A stretch of DNA of 64,000 bases from Chryseotalea sp. WA131a (GCA_025370075.1 CP073016.1:2480001-2544000); one strand, 5' to 3'. Counted from the stretch's first letter, positions 1 through 9,734 are shown. A program made the numbers and translations. The notes: generated from the sequence alone by a model not told the origin.

Positions 1-1
1 G

Positions 2-808
2 ATAAAACCAAAAGATAGAGTAGGCCTCAATGTTAAAGAGTTGGTTGAATACAGGGAACTATTTTATTTTTTCACTTGGCGAGATGTTAAGGTGAAATAT
101 AAACAAACTGTTTTAGGTTTTCTGTGGGCAGTTATTCAGCCGCTGTTGCTGATGATTATATTCACTTTCTTTTTTGCAAAGCCAATGAAAGTGCCATCTG
201 ATAACATGGAATATCCGGTATTTGCCTTTTCAGGATTAATCTTATGGACGATTTTCTCTTCGGGTATAACCAATGCCGGTAACAGCATGGTGAGCAATGC
301 ACAAATCATCAAGAAGATATATTTTCCCAGACTGATTATCCCTATCTCAACGATATTGGCCTCGGTAATTGATTTTGCCATAACTTTTGGGATGTTTTTA
401 GTACTTATAGTTTTGTTTCATCAGCCTGTAAACCTCACATATGCAATAGTCTTTTGGCCAATGGGGCTTCTGATTGCTGTTATAGCTACTTTTGGGCCAG
501 GTTGTTGGTTGGCTGCTCTCAACATAAAGTACAGGGATTTTCGTTACGTGATTCCGTTTTTGGTGCAGTCACTTCTTTTTTTGACACCGGTTATATACCC
601 GATTTCCATCGTCTCCGATTCGTGGGTGAAGTACCTGCTGGCTATCAACCCAATGTATGCAGCCATCACCATTTTTAGACTTCCACTAAGCCAAAGCATG
701 CCTGAGCTTTTATTGGTAACCATTAGTTTGCTCTCTGGTTTGGTACTTTTCGTTGGTGGCTTATATTACTTTCGAAGAACTGAAATGTATTTTGCTGACT
801 TGGCATAA
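2..808 (+). CDS. wzm: Polysaccharide ABC exporter, permease (Wzm/ABC-2 type), 5' end missing
   Basis: Inner-membrane permease of an ABC-2 exporter that moves a lipid-linked polysaccharide out of the cytoplasm. The frame is open to the left edge and reads PKDRVGLNVKELVEYRELFY before the first internal TTG (41), so the true start lies upstream. The TWRDVKVKYKQTVLGFLW segment is the amphipathic entry typical of Wzm/TagG permeases. About six hydrophobic segments follow, with the family-typical NIKYRDFRYVIPF loop and TPVIYP motif. The gene ends one base before the ATG of the ATPase, so the pair is co-translated. Expected family length is about 260-290 residues, so only a short N-terminal part is missing. 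Confidence 0.93.
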   Translation: MKPKDRVGLNVKELVEYRELFYFFTWRDVKVKYKQTVLGFLWAVIQPLLLMIIFTFFFAKPMKVPSDNMEYPVFAFSGLILWTIFSSGITNAGNSMVSNAQIIKKIYFPRLIIPISTILASVIDFAITFGMFLVLIVLFHQPVNLTYAIVFWPMGLLIAVIATFGPGCWLAALNIKYRDFRYVIPFLVQSLLFLTPVIYPISIVSDSWVKYLLAINPMYAAITIFRLPLSQSMPELLLVTISLLSGLVLFVGGLYYFRRTEMYFADLA

Positions 809-809
809 A

Positions 810-2042
810 ATGAAACCTATCTTAGAAGTTCACGCTGTTTCAAAGAAATTTAATATTCTGCATCAAGGTCAGTCGTATTTAAGTTTAAGAGATCGGATTG
901 TCGGATTGACCAAATTAAAATTTTCGAACACTAACAAGGAAATTTTTTGGGCATTGCGAGATGTTAGCTTTAACGTTATGCCAGGCGAATCCATTGGCAT
1001 TGTGGGCAAAAACGGTGCAGGAAAATCTACATTGCTTAAAATCCTGTCAAAGATTACACCGCCAACTCAAGGAAAAGTCATTTGCCGAGGAAGGATAGCA
1101 AGCCTACTCGAGGTGGGTACTGGCTTTCACCCCGAGTTGACAGGCAGAGAGAATGTATATCTGAACGGGTCAATCCTAGGAATGCGTAAAAAAGAAATTG
1201 ATGCTCATTTTGATGAGATCATTGACTTTGCAGGAACCGAACTTTTTTTAGATACTCCCCTAAAGCATTACTCAAGTGGGATGCAGCTGAGACTAGCGTT
1301 TGCCGTAGCCGCCTTTTTAGAACCAGAGATACTGGTTATTGATGAAGTCCTCGCTGTTGGCGATGCGCAATTCCAAAAGAAATGCCTAGGCAAAATGGAA
1401 GACGTAGCCAGAAGAGGGAGAACAATTCTGTTTGTAAGTCACAATATGGCGGCCGTGCAAAGCCTTTGTAGAAAAAGTATTCTTTTAAATAAAGGATCAT
1501 TAGAGTTTATTGGAAACAGCAATGAAGTCGTAAACAAATATCTTGATCTGGCATTCTTAAGTACCGAATTTAAAAATGGATCAGTTGAGTTCAATAGTTC
1601 AGCAGATATGAATCGGATTATCAAGAAAGTAGAATTGTATTGCAATGGAAGTTTATCGGACTTTCCCCACATGGGTTGCCAGCTGGAGATAAAAGTTCAT
1701 TTCTGTTCTCCAAAACCGATACCCTATCCGGTGTTGGGCGTTATTTTCAGAGACAGTCTGGGCACTCCCGTTTTAGGCATTAACAATAATCACTATGTGG
1801 GCAATGTTGCTTCACGACCGCTTCAAGAAGGTGATTTTTCTTTTATTGTTGATTCCCTTCCGCTAATCAACGGGTCATATTCTGTTGACATTCACTTTGG
1901 GGATAACATTACTGATCTTGACGTCAGACGAGATTGCATGAATTTTGTGGTGGAGAAAATGCCATTCTCTAAAACGGGAGTTCTGCCCGATGAACAGATC
2001 AACAAATTCTTTGTTCAGGATGTTACATGGCGCGTTCAATGA
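810..2042 (+). CDS. wzt: Polysaccharide ABC exporter, ATPase with C-terminal carbohydrate-binding domain (Wzt)
   Basis: ATPase partner of the upstream permease, 410 residues. I chose the ATG at 810 because it follows the permease stop directly and begins MKPILEVHAVSKKFNI, the normal start of such ATPases; a longer frame from 753 would overlap the permease. Walker A GKNGAGKST is at residues 66-74, the signature SSGMQ at 155-159 and Walker B with DE at 178-179. After about residue 245 comes a 165-residue beta-rich extension, as in Wzt proteins that recognise the finished, often methylated, chain end before export. This fits the two methyltransferases downstream. Whether recognition is chain-end dependent here is inference. 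Confidence 0.93.
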   Translation: MKPILEVHAVSKKFNILHQGQSYLSLRDRIVGLTKLKFSNTNKEIFWALRDVSFNVMPGESIGIVGKNGAGKSTLLKILSKITPPTQGKVICRGRIASLLEVGTGFHPELTGRENVYLNGSILGMRKKEIDAHFDEIIDFAGTELFLDTPLKHYSSGMQLRLAFAVAAFLEPEILVIDEVLAVGDAQFQKKCLGKMEDVARRGRTILFVSHNMAAVQSLCRKSILLNKGSLEFIGNSNEVVNKYLDLAFLSTEFKNGSVEFNSSADMNRIIKKVELYCNGSLSDFPHMGCQLEIKVHFCSPKPIPYPVLGVIFRDSLGTPVLGINNNHYVGNVASRPLQEGDFSFIVDSLPLINGSYSVDIHFGDNITDLDVRRDCMNFVVEKMPFSKTGVLPDEQINKFFVQDVTWRVQ

Positions 2043-2048
2043 TGAAAT

Positions 2049-3008
2049 ATGAATTACTCTTCTCTAGCGATAACAAAAGTCATTCTTTCATCCCTCTCGA
2101 TGCTTCGTCTGCAAAGGGGATTAAAATATATTTTTGTCTTTCACGATGTATCTCCTGCTAATGCTCATCAGCATTACTCTGTCTATTCCACTGAGGTCAC
2201 GGTTTTTCAAAATCAAATCAATTGGCTGAAGAAGCATTTTTATATTGTATCACTTGATGAACTTGTAGAAAACAATTCCATTAAAGAAAACTGTGCCTCA
2301 ATCGTTTTTGATGACGGATTTAAAAGTATTCGCGACTACGCATTTCCAATCCTTCATAAAACTTCCATCCCTTTTACCGTGTTTGTTAACAAACATGCCG
2401 TTATCAACAATTGGCTCTGGTGCAGTAATCTTTTCATGGCGCATAAAAATGCTGATGCCGCTTACCTCAAACGAATCTACGATCACTTTTCTTTTACTAG
2501 GTTGAGTTTTGAAGATTTTAATCGAGCACCGGGCGAAGCGTTAATCACATCAAAAAAATTAGAGAGCAACTACGATATTTTCTTTGATGAAAAATATTCT
2601 GCTCTACCTACCTACCTTACCGAAACGGATATCAAGTTCCTTATTGATAACCAATGCGTAATAGGTAGTCACACTACAAATCATAAATTACTTTCAAACT
2701 GTACCGATCAGGATATTGAAGAGGAGATCGTAATCAATAATGAATTCTTAAAAGAGCTAACCGGGAAGACCATTGACCATTTTGCAATCCCTTTCGGTTT
2801 TGAAGGAACCTTCGATGCTCGAACTGTGTCTCTGGCAAAAAAATATCACGCTCATCTTTACTCTACCGAGCGAACTTGTTTCAACAATCATCACAATCAG
2901 TCCGCTGTTTTTCCAAGATTAGGGCTTCGAAATGAAAATTTGACTAATCTTGTCTACGCTATAAATCTGCCTCTGGCGGTTAACCTTCGAAATAGATTCT
3001 TTAAGTGA
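2049..3008 (+). CDS. Polysaccharide deacetylase (NodB/CE4 family)
   Basis: Probable metal-dependent deacetylase of an N- or O-acetylated sugar or glycan intermediate, 319 residues. NodB-type motifs are visible: IVFDDGFKSIRD (motif 1, with the Asp pair), IGSHTTNHKLLS (motif 2, His-x3-His metal site) and FAIPFGFEG (motif 3). The start ATG lies 6 bases after the wzt stop. No signal peptide is seen, so it probably acts on a cytoplasmic or membrane-associated intermediate. It overlaps the next gene by one base in a TGATG arrangement. The substrate cannot be told from sequence. Confidence 0.85.
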   Translation: MNYSSLAITKVILSSLSMLRLQRGLKYIFVFHDVSPANAHQHYSVYSTEVTVFQNQINWLKKHFYIVSLDELVENNSIKENCASIVFDDGFKSIRDYAFPILHKTSIPFTVFVNKHAVINNWLWCSNLFMAHKNADAAYLKRIYDHFSFTRLSFEDFNRAPGEALITSKKLESNYDIFFDEKYSALPTYLTETDIKFLIDNQCVIGSHTTNHKLLSNCTDQDIEEEIVINNEFLKELTGKTIDHFAIPFGFEGTFDARTVSLAKKYHAHLYSTERTCFNNHHNQSAVFPRLGLRNENLTNLVYAINLPLAVNLRNRFFK

Positions 3009-4009
3009 TGGAGCCACAACTTCAATACGAACGCATCACTCGCGAGAGTAACCTGGCATCGCTTACTGAGTTGATGAAGACCTGTTTCAACATGAAAGTG
3101 GGTCAGGATTATTTTAAATGGAAATATTTCGACAATCCTGCTGGTGAGATCGTTGCTTATAGCGCTTCGAGTGAAGGAAAAATCATTTCATATTCCGGAG
3201 TAATTCCGGAACTGTATTGGGAGAACGGAAAAGTGATAAAGATATACCAGGCTGTAGATACCTTAACCCATCCGGATTTTAGAAGGCATGGTCTTTTTAA
3301 AAAGCTTGCGAATATGTGTTATGCCGATATTGCCCAAAGTGAAAAGGCTTACATTATTTTAGCGTTTCCCGTCCCTGTTTCCTATGATGGATTTGTGAAT
3401 AAGTTAGGATGGGAAAAAGTTTTCTTTTGGCAATTTCGGTTTTGCTATTCCTTTGTCTTTAAAGCATTCTCGCTGTTTCCTGAGTTTAAAAGCACCTCCC
3501 TTCACTTTCGTTCTATTCAAAATATCGATTCGCAAATCACAACATATTTTAGTGTACGGAAATCATATTTTAATCTCGAGAAATTTTTTGACGCTAAAAC
3601 ATTTCAGTGGAAAGTGTTGTTGAACAAACACAAAAAATATGAAGCGTTGGGTATTTATGAAGCCAATAATCTGATCGGAATAGCTGTATTTCATTTAGAC
3701 AGTCCTAAATCTTGCCATTTGGTTTGGATTGATTTCATTGATCAGGCCCATTTTAATTTTGCCTCGTTCAAAAAAACAGTGCATCACCTTTTCGCTCTTA
3801 CGAAAAGACGATGCATTTACACCTGGTCGCCAACCTCTAATTTTCAAAAGCGAATTTTTAACCGCATCGGATTTTTGCAGAACCCTTTTAATAAAGGTCC
3901 CTTCAAAGAAAAAATGCCTTTTATAGTATTGAATAGTAATGGCAATAGCGAAACTTCCCTTTGGAAAGACGAATCGAATTATAATTTTCAAGGAATAATA
4001 CTCGACTAA
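3008..4009 (+). CDS. GNAT-family acyltransferase in polysaccharide cluster
   Basis: 333-residue protein with a GNAT acyl-CoA-binding core: the segment THPDFRRHGLFKKLANMCYA (about residues 90-110) contains the R-x-x-G-x-F loop that binds the CoA pyrophosphate. A second half with GNAT-like elements follows, so this may be a double-domain protein like the long GNATs common in Bacteroidota glycan clusters. The ATG at 3008 overlaps the stop of the deacetylase, which decides the start over the GTG one codon earlier. It probably acylates an amino sugar of the exported glycan; donor and acceptor are unknown. Paired with the deacetylase it could swap one acyl group for another (inference). Confidence 0.72.
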   Translation: MEPQLQYERITRESNLASLTELMKTCFNMKVGQDYFKWKYFDNPAGEIVAYSASSEGKIISYSGVIPELYWENGKVIKIYQAVDTLTHPDFRRHGLFKKLANMCYADIAQSEKAYIILAFPVPVSYDGFVNKLGWEKVFFWQFRFCYSFVFKAFSLFPEFKSTSLHFRSIQNIDSQITTYFSVRKSYFNLEKFFDAKTFQWKVLLNKHKKYEALGIYEANNLIGIAVFHLDSPKSCHLVWIDFIDQAHFNFASFKKTVHHLFALTKRRCIYTWSPTSNFQKRIFNRIGFLQNPFNKGPFKEKMPFIVLNSNGNSETSLWKDESNYNFQGIILD

Positions 4010-4028
4010 TCAAATAAATTTACCTCCG

Positions 4029-4703
4029 ATGATCGGCAGAATAAATCGCAAACTAAAATTCTTCATGCTTCAGTTTCGTGTGAAGAATTATAATGCATTC
4101 AAAAAAGAGCTTTCGTTAAATCAACTTAGCGCATCCAACATAGAAGAGAACACAAAGAAATTAAAACCATACTATTCCGAATATGTGAATCATGTTTCGT
4201 CTCCTGAAATGGCAGCTTCGATGGAATTGGCTGGGTTTATGTACACGCTATGTAAAGCCAATCAGTACAAGAAGGTGTTGGATTTGGGTTCTGGCCTAAG
4301 CTCTTTTATATTTCGATTATATGCTAAAGAAACCCTGGGAGTAGAGGTTTATTCTGTTGATGACGATGCTGCATGGTTGACGAAAACAAGGGGCTACCTC
4401 GAGCAACATCATCTCGATACAAACAATATGTTCACACTTCAACAATTTGTCGACTTAAAAGAATCTGGCTTTGATTGCATTTTACATGATTTGAATTTTG
4501 TAGAGGTTAGAATTCAATATGTAGACTTTGTTTTTAGGTCGGCAAAGAAAAATGGGCTCATTATCATGGATGACGTTCACAAGATGGATTACCGTTTTGC
4601 TCTTTTAAAGAAGTTAAAGTCTTTAGAGGCTAGTTGTTTTACCTTGCGCGATATGACGAAAGACAATTTTGGCAGATTTGCGTATGCAGTATTGAAGAAA
4701 TAG
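4029..4703 (+). CDS. Class I SAM-dependent methyltransferase
   Basis: 224-residue Rossmann-fold methyltransferase. Motif I is VLDLGSGLSSFIFRLYA (about residues 79-95), followed by the acidic end of strand 2 (VYSVDDDAAWL) and a DCILHDLNF segment at strand 4. An N-terminal helical part of about 60 residues precedes the fold. It lies 19 bases after the GNAT gene and 2 bases before a glycosyltransferase, in one apparent operon. It could methylate a sugar of the polysaccharide and so supply the chain-end mark for Wzt, but small-molecule or lipid acceptors are equally possible. Confidence 0.8.
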   Translation: MIGRINRKLKFFMLQFRVKNYNAFKKELSLNQLSASNIEENTKKLKPYYSEYVNHVSSPEMAASMELAGFMYTLCKANQYKKVLDLGSGLSSFIFRLYAKETLGVEVYSVDDDAAWLTKTRGYLEQHHLDTNNMFTLQQFVDLKESGFDCILHDLNFVEVRIQYVDFVFRSAKKNGLIIMDDVHKMDYRFALLKKLKSLEASCFTLRDMTKDNFGRFAYAVLKK

Positions 4704-4705
4704 TC

Positions 4706-5629
4706 ATGTATCTTAGCATTATAATACCCACCAAAGAAAGGGAAGAAATATTCAAGAAAACATTAGCGGCTGCCATTGATGCTATTGAGGATTGCCCTGC
4801 TGAGATAATTGTTGTAAACGATTCACAAACCTCTTGCCCTACTATACCAGACTATCTTCCAAATGTTAAGCTTATAAACAACCCAAAATCGGGTGTTGCC
4901 TCAGCTCGAAATGAAGGGGTAAAGCACTCAACAGGAGATTTGCTTTTGTTTTTAGACAATGACATCATTATTTCAAAGCAATCCGTAATGCATATCATGG
5001 CGCTTCATGCTCAGTATCCAAAGGGCTGCTTTAACCTCGATTGGCAATATCCACAGGTATTGCAAGAATTACTAACAAAGAGTAATTTGGGAAGATTTAT
5101 CTTGAAACATGGAATGGCGTCATTCAAAGGATGGTATGCTGATGGATCTTGGAGGGACAATGCGTTATTTGAATCTTTGTCGGTCGCCAGTTTTCATTTA
5201 TCCATTTCAAAAAGCAATTTTGATTTGACGGGCGGGTATAACGAACAATTTCCGTATGCTGGATTTGAAGATTATGATTTTCCGACCAAGCTAAAGAAGG
5301 CTGGACTTCAATTTTATATAGACAGCCGCGTGATGGTTAGTCATAATGAATCGGATAGATTAAGCTTGGACAATTGGTTAGCCAATCAGCAGCGGAGAGC
5401 AGCAACGAGAAAAGTAGCTGTAAATTTGGGTTATCACGAGCTCCAATTGGAGTATGGGTGGATAAAGAGTATAGTACTTGCGACAATTGGCTATCTACAT
5501 CCATTGATTAATTTTTTATTGAAAAGCTTCCCCAACCAAATTTTTTTTGACCCTCTCTATTTTAAAATTGTAGCCATCAACCAAGCAGCTGTGATTTATA
5601 AAGGATACACTTTGCAATCAACAACATGA
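4706..5629 (+). CDS. Glycosyltransferase family 2
   Basis: GT-A fold inverting glycosyltransferase, 307 residues from the ATG at 4706. A longer frame from 4634 would run inside the methyltransferase gene. The start MYLSIIIPTKEREEIFKKTL is the classic first strand, then VVNDS, GVASARNEGVKHSTGDLLLF and the metal-binding DND triplet. Later TGGYNEQF and FEDYDF give the acceptor-side ED motif. Its end overlaps the next ATG by four bases (ATGA). It should add a sugar from a nucleotide donor to the growing lipid-linked glycan on the cytoplasmic side; specificity unknown. Confidence 0.88.
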   Translation: MYLSIIIPTKEREEIFKKTLAAAIDAIEDCPAEIIVVNDSQTSCPTIPDYLPNVKLINNPKSGVASARNEGVKHSTGDLLLFLDNDIIISKQSVMHIMALHAQYPKGCFNLDWQYPQVLQELLTKSNLGRFILKHGMASFKGWYADGSWRDNALFESLSVASFHLSISKSNFDLTGGYNEQFPYAGFEDYDFPTKLKKAGLQFYIDSRVMVSHNESDRLSLDNWLANQQRRAATRKVAVNLGYHELQLEYGWIKSIVLATIGYLHPLINFLLKSFPNQIFFDPLYFKIVAINQAAVIYKGYTLQSTT

Positions 5630-6492
5630 ATATTTCTGTTAAAGTTAGAGTGCTCAACCTATTTCGATGTGTCTTTAAGCTCCCAATATTAGAGCAATGG
5701 CTAGCTGCGAATACACTCAACAAATCACCCAATCATATTATTTGCAAGTTAGTGCCCAATCCGTATCAATACGCTCCAGCTACGTACCGAACTATACAAC
5801 GTGACCATCTTACCTTAGAAGTAGATATAAGCGACTACATAGGTCATCTTTTATTCTTTGGATTTTTAGATTCAGCTATAACCAAATTGTTTTCGTTGTG
5901 CAAACCAACTGACAATGTAATTGATATAGGCACCAACATCGGTTGGACTGCATTAAATTTTGCAAAGCGCAGCCATTCAGGTAGCGTAATTGGCTTTGAA
6001 CCAGACCCGTTTAACTATCGGGCGTGCCAATTAAACATAGCGCGTAATACGTTTCCAAATCTTACGGTGTATCCTTTTGGTTTGGGAGAAGCAACACATC
6101 AGGTAATGATGGAACTACGTACCCCAGAGAATAGAGGGGGAAATAGAGTTGCCCCCTCAGGTAATCCAGGTTCTGTGCCCGTTCAAATAAGAAGGTTGGA
6201 CGAAGTAGAAGAGGTTGTTTCACTATCAAAAATCCATTTGATGAAACTCGATGTGGAGGGATATGAATTAAAAGTATTGCGGGGCGCAAAAGCAATCTTA
6301 CAAAAGCATAAACCAATATTGTTCATTGAGGTAGATGATGACAACCTGAAGGACCAAAACGATTCTGCAATGGAGTTGTTACAGTTTTTAGCACAATGTG
6401 GTTACCGTTCCTTTGAACATAGCGAAACGGGTGTAGAAATTACTCCTGATTATGATTTTTCGCACTGCCATTTTGATATGATTGCTAGATAG
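5626..6492 (+). CDS. FkbM-family methyltransferase
   Basis: 288-residue methyltransferase of the FkbM type, which O-methylates sugars or polyketides with SAM. Motif I is NVIDIGTNIGWTALNFAK, followed by VIGFEPDPFNY. The diagnostic FkbM C-terminal block is present as LMKLDVEGYELKVLRGAKA and ILFIEVDD. Translation is coupled to the preceding glycosyltransferase by an ATGA overlap, and the next gene starts 3 bases after its stop. Its place in an ABC-dependent export cluster fits methylation of a glycan residue, possibly the terminating one (inference). Confidence 0.88.
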   Translation: MNISVKVRVLNLFRCVFKLPILEQWLAANTLNKSPNHIICKLVPNPYQYAPATYRTIQRDHLTLEVDISDYIGHLLFFGFLDSAITKLFSLCKPTDNVIDIGTNIGWTALNFAKRSHSGSVIGFEPDPFNYRACQLNIARNTFPNLTVYPFGLGEATHQVMMELRTPENRGGNRVAPSGNPGSVPVQIRRLDEVEEVVSLSKIHLMKLDVEGYELKVLRGAKAILQKHKPILFIEVDDDNLKDQNDSAMELLQFLAQCGYRSFEHSETGVEITPDYDFSHCHFDMIAR

Positions 6493-6495
6493 GCG

Positions 6496-7611
6496 ATGGC
6501 ACAGAGGAACCTTGTTTATATACTTTCGCACGTGCATAAATCACTTGGTTTTGAGTGGGTAACGATGGGATTGATGAGGGACTATCGCCTTACTTTTATT
6601 TTATTAAATGAATCCACTTCTTCGCTTGAAGATTTTCTAGTGAAGCAAGGAGTAGAAGTGAAGCGTGTTTACTATAGAGGTAAGCAAGACTTTTTTAATG
6701 CCTTTCTCAAGACTCTTCTTTACTTACTGCGAAAAAGACCGGACATTGTTCATGCTCATTTATTGGACGCTCAATTGATAGGGCTTACAGCGGCTTTTTT
6801 TTCTGGTGTAAAGAAAAGGATCTATACGCGGCACAATAGCAATTATCATCATGTTTATCATCCACGAGGAGTATGGCTCGATAAATGGAGCAACCTGCTT
6901 TCAACCAACATTATTTCAATCAGCCAGTCAACCGATAAGACATTGCTTCAATTGGAGCGTGTTTCACAAAGTAAAATCGTAAAGATACCGCATGGTTTCG
7001 ACCTATCTGCCTTTGATACTATTGCGCCTGATCGGATCGAAAAAATACGTTTGAAATGGAAAATTCCTAACCAACAACCAGTAGTGGGTGTTGTTGCTCG
7101 TCATATTGAATGGAAGGGAATTCAATACATTATTCCGGCCTTTCGGAAATTTCTAAATGAAAACCCCAGCGCTTGCCTGGTTTTGGCAAACGCGATTGGA
7201 CCCTATCATGAGCAATTAATGGAATTGGCACAATCCATTCCAACTAATCAATTGGTGATTGTCCCTTTTGAGGAGGACATCGCAGCGCTTTATGCTGTTT
7301 TTGATTTGTATGTACATACACCTATCGACCCTTTGTGCGAGGCATTTGGTCAAACATATATAGAGGCATTGGCTTGTGGTGTTCCTTCAATATTCACTTT
7401 ATCTGGCATCGCTTCTGAATTTATAATAAATAGGGAAAACGCACTGGTGGTTGAATTCAAGAACACAGAAGCTATATTTGAAGCAATGTTGCAACTATGG
7501 CCTGATAATCAATTGAATCATAAAATTGTGGAAAAAGGTAGGCATGATGTAGTTTTGCGATTTGGAATTAATCCAATGGTTGCTTCATTGAAAGCATTGT
7601 ATGACAAATAA
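6496..7611 (+). CDS. Glycosyltransferase family 4 (GT-B)
   Basis: 371-residue retaining GT-B enzyme. The N-terminal domain has the KRPDIVHAHLLDAQLIGLTA segment usual for GT4. The C-terminal domain starts near VVGVVARHIEWKGIQYIIPA, where the K of EWKG binds donor phosphate, and carries the E-x7-E motif in CEAFGQTYIEALACGVP. It overlaps the following GT2 gene by 11 bases in another frame. It should extend the polysaccharide in the cytoplasm; donor sugar unknown. Confidence 0.9.
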   Translation: MAQRNLVYILSHVHKSLGFEWVTMGLMRDYRLTFILLNESTSSLEDFLVKQGVEVKRVYYRGKQDFFNAFLKTLLYLLRKRPDIVHAHLLDAQLIGLTAAFFSGVKKRIYTRHNSNYHHVYHPRGVWLDKWSNLLSTNIISISQSTDKTLLQLERVSQSKIVKIPHGFDLSAFDTIAPDRIEKIRLKWKIPNQQPVVGVVARHIEWKGIQYIIPAFRKFLNENPSACLVLANAIGPYHEQLMELAQSIPTNQLVIVPFEEDIAALYAVFDLYVHTPIDPLCEAFGQTYIEALACGVPSIFTLSGIASEFIINRENALVVEFKNTEAIFEAMLQLWPDNQLNHKIVEKGRHDVVLRFGINPMVASLKALYDK

Positions 7612-8491
7612 TCCCTTCTTTAGCATTGTAATTCCAACTTATAATCGTGCAAACTTTATCTCGAAAGCAATAGAATCCGTGTTGGCTCAATCGTTTAAAG
7701 ATTTTGAGATTGTGGTAGTGGATGATGGCAGCACTGATGAGACAGAACAGGTTGTGATGAGTATTAAAAATGAAAAGGTACGTTACTTCAGAAAGGAAAA
7801 TGAAGAGCGTGCGGCTGCCAGAAATTTTGGTGCAAGAAGTGCTAAAGGAAAGTACATTAATTTTTTGGATTCAGATGATACTATCTACCCTCACCATTTG
7901 CAAACGGCAAAACAGTTTAGTGATCAATTTTTAGAAGTTAAGGTCTTTCATTTGGGATATGACATAAAAGATGTGCGAGGAGTCTTACTCCATTCGGTAT
8001 CGAACATCAAATCCATCAATCATCAAATTCTTTCTGGCAATGTTTTGAGCTGCAATGGCGTTTTTCTAAAGAGAGAGGTAATGAAAGAGTTTCAATTTAA
8101 TGAAGATCGGTTATTATCTTCTCTTGAAGATTGGGAGTTTTGGATTAGGTTAAGCGCTCGATTCCAGTTCTTAAATAGCAATACTATTACCTCCACGGTT
8201 ATACAACATGATCAAAGAAGTGTGATGATGCCCGATGCAAATAGAATTAAGCTGAAGGTGGACAGATTTGTTAAATATGTTCTGGCAGACGAGATTAACA
8301 AAGCGACATTTGGTTTAGGTTTGAATAAGGCAAAAGCTAGCGCATTGACGTATGCGGCACTACACCTTGCGATGGCAAAAGCAGGTAAAAGAGTAATTAT
8401 TCATTACTTATGGAGCGGTATATCCATTCACCTAGGTGAAATGTTTAAGAAACGATTTTTGGTAATCGTTAAAGAACTTATTAAGGTTTGA
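7601..8491 (+). CDS. Glycosyltransferase family 2
   Basis: 296-residue GT-A enzyme. It has FSIVIPTYNRANFISKAIES, the VVVDDGSTDET nucleotide-binding strand, AARNFGARSAKGKYINFLDS and a DSDD metal site. The middle LLSSLEDWEFWIRL gives the ED acceptor motif. The gene begins inside the last codons of the GT4 gene and ends 4 bases before the next glycosyltransferase, so all are read from one transcript. It is a second GT2 in the cluster, not closely similar to the one at 4706. Confidence 0.9.
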   Translation: MTNNPFFSIVIPTYNRANFISKAIESVLAQSFKDFEIVVVDDGSTDETEQVVMSIKNEKVRYFRKENEERAAARNFGARSAKGKYINFLDSDDTIYPHHLQTAKQFSDQFLEVKVFHLGYDIKDVRGVLLHSVSNIKSINHQILSGNVLSCNGVFLKREVMKEFQFNEDRLLSSLEDWEFWIRLSARFQFLNSNTITSTVIQHDQRSVMMPDANRIKLKVDRFVKYVLADEINKATFGLGLNKAKASALTYAALHLAMAKAGKRVIIHYLWSGISIHLGEMFKKRFLVIVKELIKV

Positions 8492-8495
8492 TAGC

Positions 8496-9734
8496 ATGAC
8501 CAAAAATATTCTTATCCTAACCTATTGGGGTTATTCTGATGCATTGATTCAAACATATACATTGCCGTATGTACGCATTATAAAAAAGAATTTACCGATA
8601 AGTAGTACAATATTTTTGGTTACGCTTGAAAAGGATAGAAATGCTTTGAAGGAATTGAATCGTTTAGAGACTTCAAAAATATTAGAAACTCAAGGAATCC
8701 GGTGGCTACCTTTTCCATACAAACCTTTCGGACTGTTGGCTATTTTATTATGGGCTAAAGTTTTCCCTTATTTAGGGTATCTCATTATAAAAAACAGAAT
8801 CTCGTATATCCACAGCTGGTGCACACCGCCAGGTGCAATAGCGTATTTTCTTTCTGTATGCTTCAATCGGCAATTGGTTTTAGACAGCTATGAGGCACAT
8901 GCCGAGGCTATGGTTGAAAATGGAACATGGAAAAAGAATAGCATCGCTTTTCGTCTTTTGTTTTGGCTTGAGAAAAAGCAAACACAGCGCGCTGCGTACG
9001 TTATTGCCACCACTGAAGGAATGAAAGATTACGCGAAAGTAAAATTCGGTATTCAACTGAATAATTTTTTTGTAAAACCAGCTTGTGTTGACTTGAATCT
9101 TTTTTCGGAAGAGAAAATCAAAAATTCGGAACTATTAACCCAGCTTGGCTTTGTAAATAAAATTGTTTGCGTCTATGCTGGTAAATTTGGAGGTATTTAT
9201 CTTGATAAGGAAGTTTTTCAATTTTTACGGATAGCTTATGATTACTGGGGTGAGGCGTTTCGAATACTTTTGCTATCCAACATAGATACCAGTGAAATTA
9301 AGAAACATTGTGTTGAAGCAGGCCTTCCTTTTCATGTTGTAACAAAATTATTTGTTCCGCATGCCGAAATTCCTAAGTACATTGGCTTGGCCGATTTCGC
9401 ATTGTGCCCGGTAAAACCTCTTCCATCAAAGCGGTACTGTACCCCAATTAAGAATGGAGAGTACTGGGCACTTGGGTTGCCAGTGGTGATTCCGCATGGG
9501 GTTTCGGATGATGCTGCCATTATTGAGGATAACAAGATAGGCGCGGTACTTCATCAATTAAATAATGAGGCCTATATGACAGGAGTTAAACAAATTGAAA
9601 AACTGATTTTATCATCTAAAAAAGAACGAGTTCAATCAATTAGAGAAATAGCAAAGCGGTATCGAGGTTTTGAAATTGCAGAGGTTGTTTACAGAAAAAT
9701 CTATTATCAACATACTGAGCACCACATCGAATGA
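8496..9734 (+). CDS. GT-B glycosyltransferase (GT4-like)
   Basis: 412-residue protein with GT-B layout. The N-terminal part contains NRISYIHSWCTPPGAIAYFL and LDSYEAHAEAMVENGTW, as in Bacteroidota GT4 members. The C-terminal part has VCVYAGKFGG (first strand of the donor domain), IPKYIGLADFALCPVKP and TPIKNGEYWALGLPVVIP, the position of the usual E-x7-E motif. ATGA overlap with the next gene. Donor and acceptor are not predictable. Confidence 0.8.
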   Translation: MTKNILILTYWGYSDALIQTYTLPYVRIIKKNLPISSTIFLVTLEKDRNALKELNRLETSKILETQGIRWLPFPYKPFGLLAILLWAKVFPYLGYLIIKNRISYIHSWCTPPGAIAYFLSVCFNRQLVLDSYEAHAEAMVENGTWKKNSIAFRLLFWLEKKQTQRAAYVIATTEGMKDYAKVKFGIQLNNFFVKPACVDLNLFSEEKIKNSELLTQLGFVNKIVCVYAGKFGGIYLDKEVFQFLRIAYDYWGEAFRILLLSNIDTSEIKKHCVEAGLPFHVVTKLFVPHAEIPKYIGLADFALCPVKPLPSKRYCTPIKNGEYWALGLPVVIPHGVSDDAAIIEDNKIGAVLHQLNNEAYMTGVKQIEKLILSSKKERVQSIREIAKRYRGFEIAEVVYRKIYYQHTEHHIE

